Of a DNA stretch of 64,000 bases, positions 1 to 10,303 are shown one piece after another. Source of the DNA: Aphanomyces cochlioides (Eukaryota > Oomycota > Saprolegniomycetes > Saprolegniales > Verrucalvaceae); the NCBI GenBank assembly GCA_019828595.1, contig JAHQRK010000012.1, positions 372,001 to 436,000 of the forward strand. The letters are read 5' to 3'. A program made the position numbers and the translations under genes. The notes under the pieces were generated by a model. That model searched no databases and was not told where the DNA came from. It was given only the letters and a program-made list of their open reading frames with translations. Within the stretch, counting starts at the first letter, position 1. The number at the start of each line of letters is the position of its first letter.

Positions 1-641
1 GTTCTTAGAATCCATTTCATTGGATAAAACTTCAACTGAAAACTCAGGCTAAGTTCAAACTGTTCTAACTTCTCTGGAGGAAGCGTATCTACTCGATGGA
101 GAGCACACAAAGCGGCAAAGAAGCAATGCATAACGCTATTATTGCCACTTTAATGGTGTTAGTTTGGTTACTGGACGAAGTTTTTCGTTTGCTTTCTCAT
201 GGGATAATCGATCGTACCTCGATCTTTCCGGATAATATAAAAGACTAGCCGGAAGAGTTGAGCTTTGGATAGCAGATACTCTTAAGCTCGTTTATTGATA
301 TTGACGAAGGGAATCTCGTAGGTCTGCATTATGCAAACGCATCTTACTTATACCAACTTCAGTCGTTAATCGTTAAATAATACAATCAACAATGGTATCA
401 CGATGCATTGAGACTAAATTTAAAAAATGGCTTCTTCACCAATCACATGAGCCCCAAAATGAGATAAGAATTTCATTGGTCAAAAATTGAGTAAACTTAA
501 TGGAATCGGCTATTGCACCGCTAATTTACATCACTGTTAACCTAGAATTAATAAGGATGTTGCATATTTTGAGGATAAGACTGGCTTTGCTGCCGTCCAT
601 TGCACGAAAGACATGATGGTGTAGTGTCGTGGTCATATTCA
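1..641. other. intergenic, no gene seen
   Basis: AT-rich DNA with no convincing open frame on either strand. It holds one copy of the TTCCGGATAA motif at 226-235, a variant of the palindrome that recurs in other intergenic parts of the window, so the promoter of a gene outside the window may lie here. Confidence 0.5.
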
Positions 642-2198
642 TTAAATGTCGTCAGTGGCTGGACGATCAAGCTGATCTTTCTTCGTCTCGACAATACAGG
701 GGTCTCTATTTGGTGGCGGAAAGCTTAGCACGACTTTTTTGCCGTTCAGCGTGTCACGGAGGAGTGTATTTGCAGCTCGAAAGACATCGAGCTTGCCGCC
801 TTTGACGTGAAAACCCCGAAGGTTGGCATACGCTTCGGCAATCGTATATGGCGACCATTCTAGACAATCGATTCAGTGACAGTCCACTGAATTGGGCGTA
901 GATACCATCTTCTTCCTCGACTTTGCGCAGTTTGTATACTTCTTGAATGGTCGGATCGGCATTTTCAGCCAGGAAACGAATCGCAGAGTATGGTTCTCGA
1001 GTCTGAGCAATAGGAAAGCTCCCAAATAAGATCTAACAGACCATTCGTGGTAAGCAATGATGTCAATCAAGGATCCATCGATTGCATACCTGAAGGGCTA
1101 CAGGCACACCGAATCGCGGAAAGACAACGCCAGGGCAATCGCAAAAGCAAAGCTTGTCGACGCCGTCAATGCCATGGGGTTTGTCATAGAAGTGAGTCTG
1201 GAAATGCTTGGTGTGGCCTGGAGTTGACGACACTGACACTTTCTTCTTGAGGAACATGCTATTCAAGAAAGAGCTCTTGCCGACATTTGGTTCACCAACC
1301 TACACATGATGCCCATGAGATGGTATCAGGTTGCAAAGCAATTACCAGGCCGATCATGGGAGTATTGCTACTGTCTTCTAGCTCCAAGCCGCGACTTAGT
1401 TCGCCGAGCGTCTGTAGCAAAGTTGCGTTGCTCTCGAGAGCGTGGTTGCAACTGTAGCTTAAGACGGGAACGTTGTAACGTGCATGGATGTAATTAATCC
1501 ATGCAGCTTCTCGCTCTGGAGCAACAAAGTCCGACTTCGTCAGCAAAATGAGCAGTCGTTTGTCTGGATAATCCTTCTGGATGTGTTGGATCAATCGATG
1601 GCTGAGATGCAACAAGGGGCAACGTGAGTCTGCTAAATGTACCAAGATGTTGGCTTTCTCGACGACCCGCCACAGTTGCCGCCACACTTGAAGGTTGCGT
1701 TCGTACGAATTAATCTGCAAACCATCCTTGCGATCCATGCAAGCTTGATGGAGCTGCGTCAACCACTCGCGGAACGATTCTTCCTCACGCCCGTTCAATT
1801 CCTCTGGCGTCATACTCGTGGTCCATGAAGGCCGTAGTGGAATCGTTGGCTGGTTTTCCACATTTGCAATACCAAAGTTGTAGATCGATTGCGAATTTCC
1901 TCGATCAGGAGCCATGATTAAGCTCCGAGTGGCATCTTGTTTACGTGCATTGATTGCCGCCTGTGATTCTTTCGCAAAGATCGTCTTGAGATCGCCAGAA
2001 TACCCCACGTCCGTGGACACATCTGGAGCTGCCGTTGCAGCTGGTGGAGCATTTGCATCTCGCTCTTGGGCTGCTTCCTTTTGCGCTTTACGCTCCCGCT
2101 TGGCTTGAAGCTATTCAGTCTGTGCATTTCGACGAATCGCAGAGTCATCATTGTACCTGAAGCTTCTTCTGCTTTCCGCTGAATGGTTTCCCCGGCAT
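642..2198 (-). CDS. GNL1: GNL1-like circularly permuted GTPase
   Basis: Five exons read on the minus strand: 2198-2157, 2110-1346, 1299-1090, 1032-888 and 859-642, giving about 459 aa in one frame. The N-terminus MPGKPFSGKQKK is typical of GNL1/HSR1 proteins, which have a basic start. The GTPase motifs are in the permuted order of the MMR1_HSR1 family: G4 as TKSD, then G1 as GEPNVGKSS directly after the second intron, G2 within STPGHTKHFQT, and G3 as DCPG. The C-terminal WSPYTIAEAYANLRG block also matches the family. Such GTPases act in ribosome maturation and nucleolar or cytoplasmic cycling; the exact role of GNL1 is poorly known. The fourth intron is only 28 nt (860-887). The start ATG is chosen because the first intron must be removed to join GKQKKLQ to LQAKRERKA. 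Confidence 0.88.
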
Positions 2199-2575
2199 CG
2201 GCGGCAATCAGTTAGAGAAAACCTTTAATATCGTATATTCAACATTCTGTCCAAATATAATATATGAAAGGTTCTGACAGTTACATCTTACTGTTTCAGT
2301 AACAGTTTCATAGTTGACAATAAGATCGGAGTTAACAACCTTCGATGGCTCTGTACAAGCTTTCTAGCTCTATAGCTGGAGCTAGAGCTGGTCTGCTCAC
2401 GCTAAACTCACCAAAGAAGCCTGAGCTTGCTGTGGAGATTGCCCAGCTGGAGTGGATAATGTCGCATGGATGATATAAGAAACCTACGACCAGAACGACG
2501 ACGGCTACGTATTTTTTGCAACTGGACGGAGGAGAATGACGAGAGAATGGTTGATTCTCCATAGATATATGACTG

Positions 2576-3568
2576 TCACTTTGCACGACGAGCGGCTGGA
2601 GACGTGCTTTTGGCAGGAATGGAGACGGGTGTGACTTGAACAGGCTTTGGCTCACGGCTGAGAAGCCGTTCGTTCGCAGACTTGTTGACAGCAGGAGCAA
2701 AGGTGCACTCGCGCAATTCGCGTTCTTCACGCAGCTTTTCAAGACGTGCATGTCGTTTTCGGATGTAGTCGGGGTCGTACAAACGACTAGATGCAGACAA
2801 ACCTGCCGTGATATCGGTGTGGACACTGGTATTGCTGCTTTCGCTGCAAAATGAATCGCGAGACGCTACTGAAGGCGTTCGACTTTTGGAATTTGTCTTG
2901 GGCATGAAGGAGCACTGGGAGAGTTGACGATCTTTGTGCATGGACATGCGTAGATCCTTCTCTTGCAAGTAATTGGGGTTGTAGAGGCGTGAGAAAACAC
3001 TGCCTCCATCGGTCTTGACTGATAGGCGCGATCTCACCGACTGGGAACTGCACACTGATCCATTGTCGCGATCCAAAGACATTCGAAATGGGTATTGGGA
3101 CAATCGGGAAACATTTTCGCGTGTGAGAGCTGCAACGCGTTTTCCAGGTGCAACGGGGAGTCTGGACGTGCCAGAGTAAGGCCTAGATACACCATTTGAG
3201 CTCGTTGCACTGATGGGTGAATCAAACAACTCGGGATCGCGTTTCTTCTTTTCTGGTGTCTTGAACGAAACGTCAGTGACATTGATCGGGACCGCTGGTG
3301 GGATGGATTCAGGCGTGGAGGCGCGCGATGGCAAATCTTTCGAGTCGTCATAATGCTTTGAGCTCGGCGGTGTGGCATATGCATTTGATTCGACATGCGT
3401 TTCCGAGTAGCCAAGAAGCGGGGACGGCGGACGCATTGCAGGCGAAATACTGACTGGCCGGTGCTTTGGCCTCTGTCGGATAGACTTCCATCGCTGCTCC
3501 AGTCGCACTAAGCTCTCTCTCAGCTCTTCCACACTCGACGAAGGGCACATGAGCACATAATTCTCCAT
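2576..3568 (-). CDS. unknown protein with two RLY...C(S/T)F.P repeats
   Basis: One open frame without visible introns, about 330 aa when started at the MENYVLM methionine. An upstream in-frame ATG at 3628 would put TATCCGGATG inside the coding part, so the inner start is preferred. The protein is rich in Ser, Pro and Arg and looks largely disordered. Two related units stand in the C-terminal half: SRLYNPNY...QCSFMPKTN and SRLYDPDY...ECTFAPAVN, about 70 residues apart, each with a charged stretch between the RLY and CxF parts. Repeats of this kind occur in protist cytoskeletal or flagellar proteins, but no function can be assigned here. It is divergent from the DLST gene across a shared promoter region rich in the TATCCGGATA motif. 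Confidence 0.6.
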   Translation of the reverse strand: MENYVLMCPSSSVEELRESLVRLEQRWKSIRQRPKHRPVSISPAMRPPSPLLGYSETHVESNAYATPPSSKHYDDSKDLPSRASTPESIPPAVPINVTDVSFKTPEKKKRDPELFDSPISATSSNGVSRPYSGTSRLPVAPGKRVAALTRENVSRLSQYPFRMSLDRDNGSVCSSQSVRSRLSVKTDGGSVFSRLYNPNYLQEKDLRMSMHKDRQLSQCSFMPKTNSKSRTPSVASRDSFCSESSNTSVHTDITAGLSASSRLYDPDYIRKRHARLEKLREERELRECTFAPAVNKSANERLLSREPKPVQVTPVSIPAKSTSPAARRAK

Positions 3569-3608
3569 CTCGCAGGAAGAGCGAATGCCAACGTTCTCGC
3601 TCTGGACG

Positions 3609-4091
3609 TATCCGGATGTTTCCAACATTTATCCGGAACCCTTCCAACCTCAACTGTATCCGGATATCTTATTTGTATGGTCACAGTCGCGAGGAAGCCA
3701 CAAATTATGATAGACCGTCTAGAATCTATCAAAGAATGTTATTAGAGCTAAGAACTTAATCTTACTGCCCAGTGTTTCGGTCTGATTGATGCACTTTAAG
3801 GAGATCACCGCATTGGCAACATCAGAGCTTATCCGTATTGCACCAAACGTGTCTATTTCCGGATAATTGATGGAAGGATAGTGGCGTCGATGAACTGTAA
3901 AACGACGACACTGCAAAACGAGAATAAGTTGGCAATAAGATGATGAATGGAAATCGCTTATTGCGTAGCTGAATCTTTGCATGGTTCTTTCGATGCCTTG
4001 AAAGGGGCCAAACAACCTTGTGAGGTAGATTCATCCGGATAACGATATGTGCAATACGGATAAACCATGGTGATGTGGAGTTATCCGGATA
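3609..4091. promoter_or_regulatory. bidirectional promoter region with six CCGGATA-type motifs
   Basis: Between two divergent genes lie TATCCGGATG (3609-3618), TTATCCGGAA (3629-3638), TATCCGGATA (3657-3666), TTTCCGGATAA (3856-3866), ATCCGGATAA (4033-4042) and TTATCCGGATA (4081-4091). The outer ones are 41-98 bp upstream of the 3568 start and 47-105 bp upstream of the DLST ATG. The motif is a perfect palindrome in its full form, which suits binding by a dimeric protein; that is an inference. Confidence 0.55.
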
Positions 4092-4137
4092 CGTGGCTGA
4101 GTATAAATTTGGGCGAAGTGGACCACAGAAGCCCATC

Positions 4138-5717
4138 ATGCATCGACTCACAAGGTTCGGCGCCGCGGTGCGTCAAGCACACTTGGCCAAGACGCATTTT
4201 TGCGTTCCTGCACGTCTCTTTTCGTCTGCAGAAGACCTTGTTGTCAAAGTTCCGTCGATGGGTGATTCGATTTCGGAAGGCACGGTCGTGACGATTGCCA
4301 AGAGTAAGTCATCAACCATGCCACATCCTTGAGTTCAATATGTGCTTGTAGACGTTGGTGACTACGTGCACACCGACGAATCTGTCGTGGTCTTGGAGAC
4401 GGACAAGGTAGAGATGCCGCTCGCACATCCAATCGATTGAAATGGGTGCAGGTTAGCGTGGACGTGAATGCACCACAAGGCGGCCTCATCAAGAGCATTT
4501 TGGCCAAATTGGATGATGTTGTGGTTGTTGGCGCACCTTTGTATACGTTGGACACGACTGCACCTGGTTGATCATCCTTTCATACATGATAAACTCACTG
4601 CTTGTGTAGCTCCTGTGGTGAAGGCCGCGCCTGCTAAAGCTGCGGCTCCAGCGGCTGCTGCTCCAAAGGAAACAGCCGCACCGAAGGCCGAAGTCAAATC
4701 TGCTCCTGCTGCACCAGCTGCTACTCCTGCGGCCCCTAAAGCTGCTTCAGTCGCTGCACCAGCATCGCCTACCAAGTACAACCGCAATGAAACGCGAGTA
4801 GGACTCTTGTCCTCATGCAACAGGGCCTCATTTCTTGTGCTTACTAGATCAAGATGAGCCACTTGCAACTGCGTACCAACCAACGTTTGAAGGACACGCA
4901 AAACACCGCAGCCCTCTTGACGACTTTCCAAGAGGTATACCCGATTATAGCTTGACTTGTGATTTCCATGATTTAGTGCGACCTAAGTGCTCTGATTGCC
5001 ATGCAGAAGGAGTTGGGCGAGTCTTTTGAAAAGACGAACAAGGTCAAGCTCGGCTTCTTGTCTGCCTTTGTCAAGGCCAGTGCTTACGCCCTCCAAGCTG
5101 TCCCTGCTGTGAATGCCGGTACTCCATGGAAATCCCCTTTCGCCTTGGTCTCATGGTAGTGTTAGCTATTGACATGGATGCCAAAGACATTGTCTACCAC
5201 GATTATGCCGACATTAACGTCGTCGTTGCCACTGACAAGGGGTAGAGTTCTCACGCTCTGTTGCATTGTGTTGATTGTCATGGTGTAGATTGGTGTCGCC
5301 TGTCATTCGCAATGTCGAATCCACATCTTGGGTCGAAATTGAACGCTCGCTCGCTACCTTGGGTGCTCAAGTACACACGATCCAACCTGCGCCTTTGACG
5401 TGATGATGGATGTCTAGGCACAAGAAGGCACGCTCGCGATTGAAGATTTGGCCGGCGGCACTTTTGCCATTTCGAATGGACACGTCCAAGGATCGCTCTT
5501 GAGCACAAATATGCTCTTGTCGCCCCATGCTGCCATCATGAGCCTCCATGGCATCCAAAACCGTGCGGTTTACCACGATGGCAAGGTCGTGTCGCGCCCC
5601 ATGATGTATCTCTCGCTGTCGTATGATCATCGATTGATCGATGGACGGGAAGGCGTGACGTTCTTGAAGACTGTCGCCGATTTGGTCAGCGATCCACGCC
5701 GCATGTTGCTCCAGTAA
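4138..5717 (+). CDS. DLST: dihydrolipoamide succinyltransferase, E2 of 2-oxoglutarate dehydrogenase
   Basis: Nine exons (4138-4303, 4352-4407, 4452-4566, 4610-4797, 4848-4934, 4977-5118, 5166-5241, 5289-5370, 5418-5717) give 403 aa. The order is a mitochondrial presequence ([13 protein letters not shown], Arg-rich), one lipoyl domain starting [14 protein letters not shown] with the lipoylated Lys in ETDKV, an Ala/Pro linker, and the catalytic domain ending with [11 protein letters not shown], whose His and Asp are the acyltransferase residues. There is no separate E3-binding domain, as in other eukaryotic DLST. It transfers succinyl groups to CoA in the TCA-cycle complex of the mitochondrial matrix. 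An intron splits the lipoyl domain directly after the modified Lys. It is convergent with THI4, 134 bp apart. Confidence 0.95.
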
Positions 5718-5850
5718 CTATCTCAGATACAATGAACAATCTTCGAGGTCCAACTAACACATTTGAGAATCCCATGCATTTCTTCATGAAGGTAAAAGTC
5801 AAGAGATTGGATAGACAAAAGCACATGACGCTACATTGCATGGTTATTTT

Positions 5851-6905
<1,055 letters not shown>

Positions 6906-6940
6906 ATTGAAAACTACCACACACCGATATGTATCAATTT

Positions 6941-7056
6941 GAACAGCAGTCCCTCCGCCGGTATGACCCGGATCAGGTAATTAAGGGTATAATCTCAGCG
7001 ACCCTCGTGATGAATATGGGAACATTCATACGCTGGAAGCACCCCTCGCTGGTTCC
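6941..7056 (-). ncRNA. TPP riboswitch aptamer in the THI4 leader
   Basis: Read on the minus strand, the leader carries GAGGGGTGCTTCC, then GCTGAGATTATACCC, then CCTGATCCGG, ATACCGGCG and AGGGACTGC in the right order, which are the strongly conserved pieces of the THI-box. The P1 helix can form between GAAC-C-AGC at the 5' end (7055-7048) and GCTGTTC at the 3' end (6947-6941). The variable P3 arm is short. TPP riboswitches in fungi, plants and algae control thiamine genes mainly by alternative splicing. A GTATGA inside the aptamer (donor at 7031) and a TAG 8 nt upstream of the ATG (6914-6916) could be the splice sites, removing 118 nt; this is inferred. Confidence 0.93.
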
Positions 7057-8036
7057 TCAATGGAATCTAGGCCTTTCTCAATCTCTCCACACACAGTACC
7101 TCTTGGTCGAAGTGCTCAGAAGACGGCAAATTGAAAAATGACTGACGAGGGAAAAGTCCAAATACCTTCCACCAATCATATCGCGTCCTTTATAAATAGA
7201 CACATTGGATTGGCTAATGACTTGATGTCTTTCTACAAGTGAAGTGGTGGAAGATTCACAACCACCAACATTGCTTCAACTGTCGCCTCAGGACCACACG
7301 TTTGCTCAAACAAAGCCTGCCATGTTGGTCAACAACCCCTGAGCTTTGCTTCCTTGGACTTGTCAGTTTGGCGCGCGCAATACACATGGTGTGTGCTTTC
7401 GAAAGTCGTTGTTCCGGTGAAAGCTCCGAGACTATGACGTAAAATCGAAATTCTCAGTGAAGATAAATGGAAATCTTTGAAGAGATGGACAGAAAAAGTA
7501 ATGTGAAGACAGTCATGGTCAAATCTCGCTTCTGCCCATGGATGTCTTGCGATTTGCAGTGTACTGTACCTGACCAAGCAACTGCGGCGACATCCCAAGG
7601 CGAACGCAGTAGCTCTACTACATAATACAGTATATTGTCAAATTTGATATTCTATGTTTTGGAATGAATATACTTTGATATCAAACATTTACCTGTGATA
7701 AATTATATACACTATATTATGATACAACTGCTCTCTGCGTGTGAATTCGCCTCAAGAGTGCTTTGGAGGCATCAACGCGGTTCGCAAACAAGCGGTGGCT
7801 CTATTGCCACATTATCCACGCTATGTGCATGCTAAGGAGATTGCGATCGTGAATGGGTGTGTGTATAAATCAAGCAGAACTTCGGTGATTGAGCTGTCGC
7901 TTGACAGCTAAAACACGAGGAAATGATGCTTACATGGGTAAAAATATTCAAAGAAAATATATTTAAATATGAGTAAAACAATAAATAATTCTTGGAATTC
8001 TACCTATGAATAAATTATTTCTTTATTACTGATAGA
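7057..8036. other. intergenic, no gene seen
   Basis: AT-rich in its second half. A stretch near 7740-7905 reads as a plausible protein fragment on the plus strand (ECFGGINAVRKQAVALL) but has no start, splice context or recognised match. The 5' part must contain the THI4 promoter. No copy of the TATCCGGATA motif was found here. Confidence 0.4.
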
Positions 8037-8064
8037 TAAATATATTTCCGGGGAAATATATTTA
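8037..8064. repeat. 28-bp perfect AT-rich palindrome
   Basis: Arms TAAATATATTTCC and GGAAATATATTTA are separated by two bases. It sits about 20 bp upstream of the hAT transposase remnant and may belong to that element; similar AATATATTTAAATAT words flank it at 7955-7972 and 8055-8070. Confidence 0.6.
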
Positions 8065-8084
8065 AATATATTTTGCTATCAGGA

Positions 8085-8216
8085 CGCTTTTTGCTTCCTA
8101 CAAGCAATTTATGCGAGCGTTTTTTCTCGATTGCCAAGCATGCACTTGGTGACAGACGCGAATATCAAGACGAGTATGACGAGCTCATCGGAGATCTAAG
8201 CGACAATGAGTCATAA
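8085..8216 (+). pseudogene. hAT transposase C-terminal remnant
   Basis: The plus frame ending at the TAA at 8214-8216 reads SCERFFSIAKHALGDRRE followed by an acidic tail. The pattern Ser-x-Glu-Arg-x-Phe-Ser-x-Ala-Lys is the signature of the C-terminal dimerisation domain of hAT transposases. Only about 40 residues are in frame; upstream the frame is lost, so this is a short relic. Terminal repeats and target duplications could not be identified. Confidence 0.55.
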
Positions 8217-8708
8217 CTCAGTGTGCGATTCATCCATGTAGACCAGGAATAATTCGAATAATTTATTCCATTGCATGTTGCTTGCAAATAAATATATTCT
8301 TTCATATGAGTGAATGGAATAATATTAGATAGTATTTTCCCCATGACTGCTTACAATCAGCGAGCTTTGTACAATAATCATCTCAGATCGATGGATCGAT
8401 CGAGTCGAAGCGCAGGAGGACATTCAACATGTCTTTCTTGCAAGTGTGGACAATCCAACGTCACTGGACGCGTTCATCTCAAACGAGGACAAAGGATTTT
8501 CCCCCACCTGCAGTAGTCATTCGTGACAAACACATGGATGTAGTTGCGCCGCCGACCTCCTAGCAGACATAGTCTTTCTCACCACAAATATGAGCCCTGT
8601 ACTTCATCCCTTCTGCATAGCGCCTCCAAGCCCTACATATATCGCTTGGTGTCTTGGCCCATGTCGTAGGCGTCGATTTTGACAGGCATCGATCATCGAA
8701 TGCCAATG

Positions 8709-8730
8709 TTATCCGGACATTTCCGGATAA
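8709..8730. promoter_or_regulatory. paired CCGGATA motifs upstream of the MFS gene
   Basis: TTATCCGGAC (8709-8718) and TTCCGGATAA (8721-8730) lie back to back, 64-85 bp upstream of the transporter ATG. They are near-inverted copies of each other. Confidence 0.5.
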
Positions 8731-8793
8731 CGAATCGACAATTCAAATCTTCAAGGTCGGAAGGGCAACAAGAAGGATGGCATTTGCGAAACG

Positions 8794-10234
8794 ATGGTGT
8801 CGGTGCGTCCACCCACCTCTGGCTGGCGCCGCTACGAAATCTCGCTCCTGTGCGCTGCGGCGACAGTCCTCTGCTACGCTGATCGTAGGCTTTTCTCTCT
8901 TTTGTTGAGTTCTAAGCTGTGTCTCCTTGTGACGATTTAGGCACGAATATTGGCATTGCGATTCCAGCGTTTCAACCTGACCATGCTGTGCAAGGCCAGA
9001 TTCTATCGGCGTTCTTCTACGGGTATATCGCGACGCAGCTCATCGGTGCGTACGTCGCGACTGTGTTTGGTCCCAAGCGAGTCCTCATCATTGGTGTCTT
9101 GACATGGACCATCTTTGATTTACTCACCGTGCCTTTCGCCACGTCACCCGTGCTGCTTTGGATTGCCCGTGTCGGCATGGGATTCGGCGAAGGCGTTGTC
9201 TTCCCATGTCTGTACAATATTGCCGCGTCGTGGTATCCCCAGCCAGAACGCAGCCGCTTGAATGCTACCGTCTCGGGTGGTATGGATCTTGGCACAATCG
9301 TTGCGATGGTCTTGTCGCCTCTCTTGATGGCACAGTTTGGCTACGCGGCGATATTCTACACGTTTGGCTCGTTGACGTCGTTGTGGATCCTCTTGTTCTT
9401 GTGGCGTGGATCCGATTCACCAGAAACGGATGCTTTGATCGAAGCCGACGAGTGCGACTACATTGTCTTACACCGACGCGACGAAACCAAGTCGCCATCG
9501 GTCACCGAGCTCCAATACACGACGTTGCCCATCATTGCAATCTACGTCTCTCATTTCTGCTACAACTATGGCTGGTACGATCTCTTTCCTTCCTCCTGTC
9601 TCTAATTCGCTGTAGGTATGTCCTTCTTGGATGGATCCCGCAATATTTCCGCCTCCAACTGAACTTGGAACTTGCGTCATCAGGCATTGCGGCGGCTGTG
9701 CCTTACATTTGCGGCTACCTTGGTGTGATTACGTGGGGTTTCCTCTCCGATTGGCTTATCGGTCGCGGCTTGCGCATCCTCACCGTGCGGCAAATCATGA
9801 ACGGTATCGGCATGATCGGCGCTGCCATTGCATTGTATTGCCTTCGATTTGTGGCGTCAACCCCAGCAGCTGTTGGTTTACTCTCCATGACGCTCTTTCT
9901 CTCTCGTGCTGCGACCTCTGGTTACTGGGTCAACATGCTTGACGTTGCGCCACGTCATGCAGGTCATGTACGTCTTTATCCGAACTCGATTTCACACGTT
10001 TGAAATGTCTAGCTCATGGCCGTCAGCAATACCATCAGCACCGTGCCTGGCATCTTTGGCAACATTGTGACCGGCGCGATCTTGGAGAAATCGGGCGATT
10101 GGGACATGGTCTTTTCGATCGTGACGGCCATTTTAGTCTGCGGTGGACTCTTCTTCCAGCTGTGTGCGTCCGACGAATCGCAAGAAAAGCCCAAGCGAGC
10201 GCTCGACGACAAGACGCCATTGCTCGCCAAGTAG
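8794..10234 (+). CDS. MFS transporter, SLC17 / anion-cation symporter type
   Basis: Four exons (8794-8884, 8941-9574, 9616-9967, 10013-10234) give 432 aa. Hydrophobic segments fit about 12 membrane passes in two halves. The first helix ends with LCYADRTNIGIAIPAF, the characteristic start of the ACS/SLC17 family (Na-phosphate, sialin and vesicular glutamate transporters, plant PHT4), followed by FFYGYIATQLIGAYVA and, between helices 4 and 5, RVGMGFGEGVVFPCLYNI, also typical. The second half has GYLGVITWGFLSDWLI. The C-terminus ends in DDKTPLLAK, an acidic dileucine-like tail as found on endomembrane transporters. The substrate cannot be told; phosphate or organic anions are usual. An upstream ATG at 8779 in another frame overlaps the start and might lower translation. 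It is convergent with the protease gene, 69 bp apart. Confidence 0.85.
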
Positions 10235-10303
10235 AGAAATCTCCATGCTGCAGCTCCAGAAGGAAACATGGACAATGGATTGAACACTTAGATTGCTTTC
10301 TAT

